Shown: piece by piece, positions 16,490-23,737 of the stretch
Numbering within the stretch: the stretch's first letter is position 1
How the letters are laid out: every line of letters begins with the position of its first letter
Origin: Pseudomonas sp.
Lineage (GTDB): Bacteria; Pseudomonadota; Gammaproteobacteria; Pseudomonadales; Pseudomonadaceae
Length of the DNA: 64,000 nucleotides
Assembly (NCBI GenBank): GCA_030699825.1
Contig: JAUYKV010000065.1
Location: 21,477 to 85,476 of the forward strand
Reading direction: 5' to 3'
Notes under the pieces: model-generated
Seen by the model: only the letters and a program-made list of their open reading frames with translations
The model's database searches: none
What the model was told of the DNA's origin: nothing
Made by a program: the position numbers and the translations under genes

Positions 16490-16581
16490 AACTGCGAAAT
16501 TTGAGCAGCACTGGGTGTGCTCTGCTCGGCTGAGAAATGTTTTTGTGTGGCACTCGGTGTTTCACCCAGCCGGGGGCGCGC

Positions 16582-16774
16582 CTCTCATCAAACAACCTGT
16601 ATGTCATTGATTCAGGAGGCTCTTTGTGGGAGGGGCTTTAGCCGCGACTGGACTGGCACATTCTCGCGGCTAAAGCCCCTCCCACAGGTATCCACAAGCC
16701 GACAGACACGTTAACCCCCTCCAGTTTGCTGCGCGACAGCGCGGCGTCTGGACGACGGGGGATCTCTTATCAAA
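16582..16774. repeat. Long interspersed repeat, copy A (about 193 bp)
   Basis: Unit bounded by CTCTCATCAAA and CTCTTATCAAA. It contains ATGTCATTGATTCAGGAGG, a large palindrome (GTGGGAGGGGCTTTAGCCGCGA / TCGCGGCTAAAGCCCCTCCCAC) and CAGTTTGCTGCGCGACAGCGCGGCGTCT. Nearly identical to 20162-20354, about 3.58 kb away in direct orientation, bracketing wbpM. Degenerate relatives lie at 15487-15605, 16827-16975, 20346-20440 and 41505-41705. Confidence 0.85.
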
Positions 16775-16826
16775 AAAGAAATAACTCGTTGTTTTATAAA
16801 TAGAAATTTAATCTGCACAAAGACCT

Positions 16827-16975
16827 GTGGGAGGGGCTTTAGCCGCGAAGCTGTGCTATGACGCGAAGAATTCGCGGCTGAAACGAAACGCCGCCCGGCC
16901 GCTCCCGCAGGTGCCCACAAGCCGACAGACAGGTTAGATCCACCCCCGTTTGCTGCGCGACAGGGCGTGCCTCCT
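16827..16975. repeat. Long interspersed repeat, degenerate copy
   Basis: GTGGGAGGGGCTTTAGCCGCGAA, a palindrome partner TTCGCGGCT, then CCCACAAGCCGACAGACAGG and GTTTGCTGCGCGACAGGGCG, in the same order as copy A but diverged. The remainder of 16976-17107 is the wbpM leader with no other recognised element. Confidence 0.7.
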
Positions 16976-17107
16976 ACAGGGTTTGGCGGTGTGCTTTGTT
17001 TCTGTAGGTGGCGTGCATTTGCTGTTGGTTTTTCCATCAATAGTCAGGTTTTTACCCGGCGGGGCTTACTCCGCTGGTTTTCAAGTTCTCAGGATTGAGG
17101 TGTTGTT

Positions 17108-19114
17108 GTGTTAAGACTTGCCGAAAAGTTGCGTAGCCGTTTGGTCCAGTTGCCACGACGCCAAAAGCGACTGATTCAGGTCGGTATGGATGTGCTGCTG
17201 GTCTGGGCGGCGCTGTGGCTGGCTTTTGTCGTGCGCCTGGGGGACATGAAAAGCATCGAGCCGTTTGCCGGGCATGCCTGGCTGTTTGTCGTGGCACCGC
17301 TGATCGCTATCCCCATGTTCGTTCGCTTCGGTATGTACCGGGCGGTGATGCGTTATTTTGGTAACGATGCGCTGCTTGCCATCGGCAAAGCGGTCACCCT
17401 GTCGGCATTGCTGCTGGCCTTGGCGGTGTACTGGCATCAGGGTGCCCCCAAGCCTATTCCGCGTTCTATGGTGTTCAATTACTGGTGGCTGAGCCTGGTG
17501 ATGATTGGCGGGCTGCGCCTGGTCATGCGTCAGTATTTTATGGGCGATTGGTACTCGTCGGATCATCCTGGCCGGCTCAAGGGACGTGATGCCGGCTTGC
17601 CCAAGGTGGCGATCTATGGCGCTGGCGCGGCCGGCAATCAGTTGATCGCTGCGTTGCGCTTGGGGCGGGGCATGCGGCCGGTGGCGTTTATCGATGATGA
17701 TGCCAATATCGCTAATCGGGTGATCGCGGGTCTGCGGGTCTATACCTCCAAGCATATTCAACAGTTGATCGATGAAACCGGCGCCGACGAGATTCTGCTG
17801 GCGATTCCTTCAGCCAGCCGGGCTCGCCGTCGCGAGATTTTGGGCCTGCTCGAGCAGTATCCGTTGCATGTGCGCAGCGTCCCCGGATTCATGGATCTGG
17901 CCAGCGGTCGGGTCAAGGTCGACGATGTGCAGGAAGTGGACATCGCCGACCTGCTCGGGCGCGATGCGGTGCCGCCGCAGCAGGCGTTGTTCGAGCGGTG
18001 CATCCGTGGCCAGGTGGTGATGGTGACGGGGGCGGGTGGTTCTATCGGCTCGGAGTTGTGCCGGCAGATCGTAACCACCGGGCCGACCACCTTGCTGTTG
18101 TTCGAGCACAGCGAGTTCAATCTGTACAGCATTCACTGTGAGCTGGAGCAGCGCATTCGTCGTGAGTCGTTGCCGGTGCGCCTGGTGCCGATCCTGGGCT
18201 CGATTCGCAATGCCGGGCGTTTGTTCGATGTGATGCGTACCTGGACGGTGAATACCGTGTATCACGCCGCGGCGTACAAGCATGTGCCGATGGTTGAGCA
18301 CAATATCGCCGAGGGCGTGCTGAACAATGTGCTGGGCTCGACCCTAACCGCGCAGGCGGCGATCAAGGCCGGGGTCGAGCACTTCGTGCTGATTTCCACC
18401 GATAAAGCGGTGCGCCCGACCAATGTGATGGGCAGCACCAAGCGCCTGGCCGAGATGGTCTTGCAGGCCTTGAGTACGGAATCCGCGCCGGTGCTGTTCA
18501 GAAGCGATGATGGCGTGCATCGGGTCAACAAGACCCGTTTCACCATGGTGCGTTTCGGCAATGTGCTGGGCTCTTCGGGCTCGGTGATTCCACGTTTTCA
18601 CGACCAGATTCGCCGGGGCGGCCCGGTGACGGTGACCCACCCGAATATCACCCGCTACTTCATGACCATCCCCGAGGCCGCGCAGTTAGTCATCCAGGCC
18701 GGTGCCATGGGGCAGGGCGGCGATGTGTTCGTGCTGGACATGGGCCAGCCGGTGAAGATCGTCGAGTTGGCGGAGAAGATGATCCACCTCAGCGGCCTCA
18801 GCGTGCGTTCGGAGAAGAACCCGCACGGCGACATCGCCATCGAGTTCACCGGCTTGCGCCCTGGCGAGAAGCTGTATGAGGAGTTGTTGATCGGCGATAA
18901 CGTCAGCCCGACCGATCACCCGATGATCATGCGCGCCAACGAAGAATGCCTGTCCTGGGAAGTCTTCAAGAAGGTTTTGGCTGATCTGCTCAATGCGGTT
19001 GAACGCGACGACTACGACCGCGTGCGCCAACTGCTGCGCGAAACCGTGAGTGGCTATGCGCCGGAAGGCGAGATCGTCGACTGGATCCACCTGCAACGGC
19101 GGATAGAGCCTTAG
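17108..19114 (+). CDS. wbpM: WbpM/CapD-type UDP-sugar 4,6-dehydratase, membrane anchored
   Basis: 668 residues from GTG 17108. The N-terminus has four transmembrane helices (residues about 20-140), then a first nucleotide-binding region with YGAGAAGNQLIAAL near 175. The catalytic extended-SDR domain carries VTGAGGSIGSELCRQI near 305, the STDKAVRPTNVMGSTKR active-site segment and GLRPGEKLYEELL near the end. WbpM converts UDP-GlcNAc to the 4-keto-6-deoxy intermediate for QuiNAc/FucNAc and is the last gene of Pseudomonas O-antigen loci. Here it is separated from wbpL and the acetyltransferase by 8.3 kb of TA modules and flanked by direct repeats, so it must use its own promoter. Confidence 0.95.
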   Translation: MLRLAEKLRSRLVQLPRRQKRLIQVGMDVLLVWAALWLAFVVRLGDMKSIEPFAGHAWLFVVAPLIAIPMFVRFGMYRAVMRYFGNDALLAIGKAVTLSALLLALAVYWHQGAPKPIPRSMVFNYWWLSLVMIGGLRLVMRQYFMGDWYSSDHPGRLKGRDAGLPKVAIYGAGAAGNQLIAALRLGRGMRPVAFIDDDANIANRVIAGLRVYTSKHIQQLIDETGADEILLAIPSASRARRREILGLLEQYPLHVRSVPGFMDLASGRVKVDDVQEVDIADLLGRDAVPPQQALFERCIRGQVVMVTGAGGSIGSELCRQIVTTGPTTLLLFEHSEFNLYSIHCELEQRIRRESLPVRLVPILGSIRNAGRLFDVMRTWTVNTVYHAAAYKHVPMVEHNIAEGVLNNVLGSTLTAQAAIKAGVEHFVLISTDKAVRPTNVMGSTKRLAEMVLQALSTESAPVLFRSDDGVHRVNKTRFTMVRFGNVLGSSGSVIPRFHDQIRRGGPVTVTHPNITRYFMTIPEAAQLVIQAGAMGQGGDVFVLDMGQPVKIVELAEKMIHLSGLSVRSEKNPHGDIAIEFTGLRPGEKLYEELLIGDNVSPTDHPMIMRANEECLSWEVFKKVLADLLNAVERDDYDRVRQLLRETVSGYAPEGEIVDWIHLQRRIEP

Positions 19115-19445
19115 GCAGCGGTTTTTTGGTGGTGTTTTTGTAGCAGGGCTGCACCGGGTGATGCTTTGGGTTTTTGCGGGCGGACGTTGTCCGCCATCGC
19201 GGCCAAGGCCCCTCCTACAGGGGGATGTGGTGCTCTCGTGGGGGGCGGGCGCTTGGTTCTGTTGTGGGAGGGGACTTGTCCGCGAATGGATTTTGACCGG
19301 CCGACGATTCGCGGCCAAGGCCCCTCCTACAGGGGATTGGTGCTCTCGTGGGGGGGAAGTGTCGGGCGGATGGTCAATTCTTGTTCGCCACCCTTTTCCC
19401 GGAGTCGTATGCAATACTCAGGCGCAGATGTCAGCGAGGTGATTT
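19115..19445. repeat. Spacer after wbpM with REP palindromes
   Basis: Two REP units: one with GGCGGACGTTGTCCGCC at about 19180-19225, one with TTCGCGGCCAAGGCCCCTCCTACAGGGG at about 19308-19336. Between them is a GTTGTGGGAGGGGACTTGTCCGCGAA half. The last 60 nt are presumably the promoter of the antitoxin gene. No coding sequence was seen here. Confidence 0.65.
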
Positions 19446-19679
19446 ATGGAAGCACTGAGAATTATTGCCAAGCCGGTTAATCGCCAATTGGTGATTGATC
19501 TGCCAGCTTCGCTTGCAGGTGATCTGTCCTATGAGGTGATCGTACTACCGGTGTCCGAGGCCAGTTCTCCGGTGGCTCCTCGACGACGCTCACCGGCGTC
19601 CGAGCTCGCAGGGAGTGCTGAGTTGCGTGACGATCTGGTGACCCCGGCAAGTCCTGATGCAGATTGGGATTCTGCCTGA
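19446..19679 (+). CDS. Small antitoxin candidate upstream of a PIN toxin (TA module 9)
   Basis: 77 residues: a beta-rich N-terminus (ALRIIAKPVNRQLVIDLPASLAGDLSYEVIVLPV) like short DUF2281/AbrB-like antitoxins, then a Pro/Ser/Ala-rich acidic tail (RRRSPASELAGSAELRDD) of the kind that wraps PIN toxins. The PIN gene starts 1 nt after its stop. Assignment as antitoxin is by position and composition; no strong motif. Confidence 0.65.
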   Translation: MEALRIIAKPVNRQLVIDLPASLAGDLSYEVIVLPVSEASSPVAPRRRSPASELAGSAELRDDLVTPASPDADWDSA

Positions 19680-19680
19680 C

Positions 19681-20076
19681 ATGCTCTTGCTGGACACCCA
19701 TATTTGGATTCGCTGGCAGAACACGGCAAAGGGCAATCTTGCTTTACCGCAGCGATTGGTTGAGCTGATTGAAACCGCAGACAGGGTTGCCATCCGTGCT
19801 ATTTCCTGTTGGGAACTGGGGCAACTGGTTAAACGCCAGTGGGTGGTGCTGAATATGCCTGTGGCCGATTGAGTTTGCGCCGCTCTGCAACCCGATATTG
19901 AAGTGCTTCCGATCGATAGAGCTGTAGCACTTCAAGCAGCCATGCTACCTGAGCACCATCGTGATCCTGCTGACCGAATGATCATTGCTTCTGCCCTGAT
20001 ATATCAGGCTTCGCTGATGAGTCTGGATTCGGTATTCCCCCTCTATCAAGAGCTGCAGGGTGTACTTGAGCGCTGA
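19681..20076 (+). pseudogene. PIN-domain toxin interrupted by an in-frame TGA (TA module 9)
   Basis: From ATG 19681: MLLLDTHIWIRWQ (first catalytic Asp) through ISCWELGQLVKRQ (conserved Glu) to TGA at 19870-19872 (codon 64). The same frame then resumes VCAALQPDIEVLPIDRAVALQAAMLPEHHRDPADRMIIASAL (the conserved DPADR motif) and ends at TGA 20074-20076. Total 131 codons, the normal length for a VapC-like RNase, so a single Trp-to-stop type change (TGG to TGA) is likely. The antitoxin before it is intact. Confidence 0.87.
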
Positions 20077-20161
20077 TTTTCCAAATCGTAACCGCGCCAT
20101 AAAGTACACATTCAAAAGGGCTGACAAAGCCCCGATGCTGAGCTCCTGATTCCCTCTGGAT

Positions 20162-20354
20162 CCTCTTATCAAGCAACCCGGATGTCATTGATTCAGGAGG
20201 CTCTTTGTGGGAGGGGCTTTAGCCGCGACTGGACTGGCACATTCTCGCGGCTAAAGCCCCTCCCACAGGTATCCACAAGCCGACAGACACGTTAACCCCC
20301 CCCAGTTTGTTGCGCGACAGCGCGGCGTCTTGACGACGGGGGATCTCTTATCAA
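20162..20354. repeat. Long interspersed repeat, copy B
   Basis: Near-identical to 16582-16774 in the same orientation, with only a few visible differences over the core. A further partial unit starts at its 3' end (CTCTTATCAAACAACCCGTATGTCATTGATT at about 20346), so units can be head-to-tail. Together with copy A it brackets wbpM and TA module 9. The 20077-20554 spacer holds only these repeats and the AbiE operator. Confidence 0.85.
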
Positions 20355-20501
20355 ACAACCCGTATGTCATTGATTCTATTGCTTATGACGCGCTCCTTGA
20401 GATGGGCCTTTTTGTGGGAGGGGCTTTAGCCGCGAATGATGTAGGTCCGTCGCGGGCGGGCGCTTGGTTCCTTGTGGGGGACTCTATCTTGCCTTTTCAT
20501 A

Positions 20502-20548
20502 TTTTTTTACATGGGAAATCGACTAATATTCGATTTTCCATGTAAAAA
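20502..20548. promoter_or_regulatory. Large palindrome upstream of abiEi, likely autorepressor site
   Basis: TTTTTTACATGGGAAATCGA (from 20503) is mirrored by TCGATTTTCCATGTAAAAA (about 20529-20547) around a short AT-rich centre, ending 7 nt before the abiEi ATG. AbiEi antitoxins are known to autorepress by binding inverted repeats near their promoter, which fits this position. Confidence 0.7.
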
Positions 20549-20554
20549 CAGGCT

Positions 20555-21196
20555 ATGCGCTTGATCAAACAGCTTCGCGCCTTCGGCAGTATTCCCTTCA
20601 ATCATGGGGTACTGCTTTCACTATTGGGGGAGTACAGGCGTCCCAACGACAAGATCGCCCGTCTATTGGCGGCCGGCGATCTCGTTCAAATCAAGAAGGG
20701 CCTGTATGTACTGGGTATCGAGCATCGCTCCACACCCGTCTCGCTCCCCTTGGTGGCCAATCTGCTTTACGGCCCGTCGTATGTTTCTCTGGATTTCGCC
20801 TTGTCCTGGCATGGCTTGATTCCCGAGGGGGTTTACGAAGTCAGCTCGGTTACCCCACGCCGCGCTCGGCAATACAGCACGCCTCTGGGCACGTTTTCCT
20901 ATACCCATACCTTCGCAGCGTTGTATGGCATCGGCGTGATGATGGAGGGTAACCCGGATGGCAGCTGCTTTCTGATCGCCAGCCCGGAAAAGGCGCTGTG
21001 CGACAAGATACTGTTCACGCGCAACCTCGATGCAGGCACGGCCGGTGCCATGCGCATCTTTCTGGAGGACGATTTGCGAATTGATCTCGATGCCTTGGCC
21101 GAGATGAACCCGGAGCCAGTCCGCCAATGCCTGGCGGCCGGTCACAAGACCCGACAGCTTGAGGCCTTGTGCAAGGTGTTGGAGAGTCTGCAGTGA
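20555..21196 (+). CDS. abiEi: AbiEi-family antitoxin (TA module 10, type IV)
   Basis: 213 residues. The N-terminal winged helix (LLSLLGEYRRPNDKIARLLAAGDLVQIKKGLYVL) is the AbiEi antitoxin DNA-binding domain; the following LLYGPSYVSLDFALSWHGLIPEGVYEVSSVTPRRARQY and the IASPEKALCDKILFTRN segment are typical of the C-terminal antitoxin domain. AbiEi counteracts the AbiEii nucleotidyltransferase without direct binding and represses its operon. The stop overlaps the GTG start of abiEii by 4 nt. Confidence 0.92.
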   Translation: MRLIKQLRAFGSIPFNHGVLLSLLGEYRRPNDKIARLLAAGDLVQIKKGLYVLGIEHRSTPVSLPLVANLLYGPSYVSLDFALSWHGLIPEGVYEVSSVTPRRARQYSTPLGTFSYTHTFAALYGIGVMMEGNPDGSCFLIASPEKALCDKILFTRNLDAGTAGAMRIFLEDDLRIDLDALAEMNPEPVRQCLAAGHKTRQLEALCKVLESLQ

Positions 21197-22023
21197 ACGT
21201 GATCGAGCAGATGTTGCAGCGCTACCCTCAGGACAGTAACGAAGCGCGCACCCATGCGTTGCGGGAGGTGATGCAGGAGGTCGCCCTGGCCGGGCTGTAT
21301 CGCGGCGGCTTCTTCGATAAGGCCGCGTTTTACGGCGGTACCTGTTTGCGTATTTTCCATGGTTTGCCGCGCTTCTCGGAAGATCTGGATTTTTCTCTGT
21401 TGCAGTCGGACGCCAACTTTTCCCTGGAGCCTTACTTCAAGGCGATGCGGGATGAGTTTGCTGCCTTTGGTTTCGAGGTGGAGATTGCCGCGAAGCAGAA
21501 GGTTGCCGCTTCGGACATCGCCTCGGCCTTTCTGAAAAAAACCGCCAGCGTGTATGACCTGCGCATCGCCGGGCAGAGGCTTATCAAGATCAAATTCGAG
21601 GTGGATACCGATCCTCCGTTGGGTTTCGCCACCGAGGAAAAGCTGCTGCTCCAGCCGTATTCGTTTTTCGTTAAATGTTTTGCTTTGCCGGATCTCTTCG
21701 CCGGCAAGATGCATGCGTTGCTGTTCCGGCAATGGAAAAGCCGGGTCAAGGGGCGCGACTGGTTCGATTTCGAATGGTACGTCCGGCAGGGCTGCTCGTT
21801 GAATCTGGCGCATTTTGCCGAGCGCGCCCGGCAAAGTGGAGATCTGTCCGAGGCGCCACTGACTACTGAAGCATTCCAGGCGATGCTCGAGGCGCGTATC
21901 GACGCGCTTGACGTCAACTCTGCCAGGCAAGATGTCGCCCGTTTCATCAAGACGCCCACACAGCTGGACATCTGGTCGCATGAATATTTCCTACAACTTG
22001 CACGCATGACCCGGTTTCAATGA
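21193..22023 (+). CDS. abiEii: AbiEii/AbiGii-family nucleotidyltransferase toxin (TA module 10)
   Basis: 276 residues from GTG 21193. DNA-polymerase-beta-type nucleotidyltransferase: FYGGTCLRIFHGLPRFSEDLDFSL is the defining GG-x-L-x(n)-SxDxDF-like motif, followed by IKIKFEVDTDPP (third acidic strand) and FALPDLFAGKMHALLFRQWKSRVKGRDWFDFEWY, the conserved K-R-D-x-D region. AbiEii toxins modify tRNA or another nucleotide target and can give phage abortive infection. Intact, co-oriented with wbpM, and the last complete TA gene of the island. Confidence 0.93.
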   Translation: MNVIEQMLQRYPQDSNEARTHALREVMQEVALAGLYRGGFFDKAAFYGGTCLRIFHGLPRFSEDLDFSLLQSDANFSLEPYFKAMRDEFAAFGFEVEIAAKQKVAASDIASAFLKKTASVYDLRIAGQRLIKIKFEVDTDPPLGFATEEKLLLQPYSFFVKCFALPDLFAGKMHALLFRQWKSRVKGRDWFDFEWYVRQGCSLNLAHFAERARQSGDLSEAPLTTEAFQAMLEARIDALDVNSARQDVARFIKTPTQLDIWSHEYFLQLARMTRFQ

Positions 22024-22125
22024 ATTAATTACTGCCCCGGCCGGCGATTCGCGGCCAAGGCCGCTCCTACAGGGGGATGTGGTGCTCTTGTGGGAGTGGA
22101 CTTGTCCGCGAATTGGTTTTGGCCG

Positions 22126-22178
22126 GCCGACAACCCCCTTGCCATTACCAAATCATTCAGCTGGCTTGAGCAAAGCAT
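22126..22178 (+). pseudogene. Remnant of a second mazF-like gene with internal deletion
   Basis: GCCGACAACCCCCTTGCC... joins directly to ...ATCATTCAGCTGGCTTGAGC. These two pieces match 15210-15232 and 15388-15413 of the module 7 toxin gene with about 150 bp missing between them. It shows that a related MazF gene once ended here, just 3' of the AbiE module. Confidence 0.65.
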
Positions 22179-22183
22179 CACTG

Positions 22184-22290
22184 GCTCGGGCATCTGGTGG
22201 TCGACGATTACGCCGGCTACAGGGCGCTAATTAGTGGCCGGATGGCCGTGGAATTCGCACATTACTGCCGGGTTTGTCGCTTGCCAGCGG
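22184..22290 (+). mobile_element. Possible IS66-type transposase fragment
   Basis: Translated in the frame containing GHLVVDDYAGYRALI, then VEFAHYCRVCRLPAAGR, this stretch resembles the DDxxGY region of IS66-family transposases, but is only about 35 codons long and has no ends or neighbours of an IS. Offered as the only trace of a transposon in the island; weak evidence. The rest of 22024-22450 is a REP pair (22045-22120) and a promoter-like stretch at about 22345-22375. Confidence 0.4.
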
Positions 22291-22450
22291 CAGGGCGGTG
22301 TAGTTTATCTCTGCGGGAGTCGGGCAAAAGTAGTTGGTGGCTTATTGCTAATGAAGTCATAATAATGGCGTCATTATGTCGTCTGGCTCGCGCTCCCGCG
22401 GAAATATCGGCCAATGCAATGCTCACTAGTTCCCGCATCAGGAGCGCGAA

Positions 22451-23737
22451 ATGGATAGCTACCCGAATGACCTGCTCAGTGCCTTGGTCGAAAGGATCGG
22501 CCTGGGCGTCATCGTGCTCGATGCGAATACGCGTATTCAGCATTGGAATGCTTTCGTCGCCCAACGTTGTGACAAGAACCTTGAGCAAGCCAAGGGGCGG
22601 CTTTTTGTGGACGTCTTCCCGGAGGCGGATACCTCGCACTTCGAACGGATGGTCGAACTGGCGCGTGACAAGTCCACGCATGTCTACAATCACTGGCTGG
22701 AAATGCCGGCGCTTGTGCAATTGCCTGTGTCAACCGCCGAACATGGGCGCCTGGCGCTGCAGAGCACCTTGTTTTTTCCCTTCGAGACCCCCGATGGCAG
22801 TATTCACTACGGGTTGGTGATGTATGAAACCAGTACTCTGGCGCAGTCCAGCGAGCAGCTGGAACTGGCTCTGAATGCCTTGGGTAGCAAGCAGGTTGAG
22901 CAGGATCAGTTACTTCGCAAATTGGAAGCCGCCAATAGTCAGCTGCTGCAATCGGAGAAAATGGCGGCAATAGGTCAATTGGCGGCGGGTGTCGCTCACG
23001 AGATCAATAATCCCATCGGTTATGTGTTCTCCAACCTCAAGACCCTTGACGGTTATGTGCATGACCTACTGAAAATCATCGATGCGGTAGACGCTGTTAC
23101 GAGCCTTGATGACGTGCGTCAACTCAAACGCAGCCTTGAATACGACTACATTCGAGGTGATGTGGAAGCGCTGATCAGCGAGTCGGGGGATGGCATCGAC
23201 CGGGTCAAACAGATCATCAGCGCGCTCAAGGACTTCTCTCATATCGAGGAGGAGACATTTCGTCTGGCCGATCTGCACCGCGGCCTGGACAGCACCCTCA
23301 ACGTGGTCAACAACGAGTTGAAGTACAAGGCCGAAGTGGTCAAGGAATATGGCGAGCTGCCCGAGGTGGATTGCATTTCCTCGCAGATCAATCAGGTAGT
23401 GATGAACCTGCTAGTCAATGCTGCGCACGCCATCGAGCAATTTGGCCGCATCACCCTGCGCACTGCATGCGCCGGCGACTGGGTCTGGATCGAGGTCGAG
23501 GACACGGGTAAAGGCATCGAGTCGAAGCTGCTCAATCGCATTTTTGAGCCTTTCTTCACAACCAAACCGATCGGCAAGGGAACCGGGCTTGGCCTGGCTC
23601 TTTCCTACAGCATCGTGCAGAAGCATCACGGGCGTATAGAGGTTCACAGCGAGGTGGGCAAGGGGTCGCGCTTCCGCGTCTGGCTACCGGTGCATCAACC
23701 GCGTGCACTGGATCACGCGGAGGGTCAGGCGATATGA
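22451..23737 (+). CDS. PAS-domain sensor histidine kinase
   Basis: 428 residues, no transmembrane segment, so cytoplasmic. PAS domain at about 8-120 (GVIVLDANTRIQHWNAF), short coiled coil, then HisKA with GQLAAGVAHEINNPIGYVFSNL (phospho-His near 182) and HATPase_c with NLLVNAAHAIE (N box), EVEDTGKGI (G1) and GKGTGLGLALS (G2). First gene of a co-directional signalling run to 37114; it overlaps the next receiver gene by 4 nt, so the downstream receiver is its probable phosphate acceptor. The promoter probably lies in the AT-rich 22340-22380 stretch. Confidence 0.9.
   Translation: MDSYPNDLLSALVERIGLGVIVLDANTRIQHWNAFVAQRCDKNLEQAKGRLFVDVFPEADTSHFERMVELARDKSTHVYNHWLEMPALVQLPVSTAEHGRLALQSTLFFPFETPDGSIHYGLVMYETSTLAQSSEQLELALNALGSKQVEQDQLLRKLEAANSQLLQSEKMAAIGQLAAGVAHEINNPIGYVFSNLKTLDGYVHDLLKIIDAVDAVTSLDDVRQLKRSLEYDYIRGDVEALISESGDGIDRVKQIISALKDFSHIEEETFRLADLHRGLDSTLNVVNNELKYKAEVVKEYGELPEVDCISSQINQVVMNLLVNAAHAIEQFGRITLRTACAGDWVWIEVEDTGKGIESKLLNRIFEPFFTTKPIGKGTGLGLALSYSIVQKHHGRIEVHSEVGKGSRFRVWLPVHQPRALDHAEGQAI

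Noticed and set aside
16582..20440. CRISPR-like array of repeats
   Set aside because: The repeats are about 190 bp, palindromic, diverged and irregularly spaced, with genes between them. No short direct repeats with unique spacers and no cas genes.
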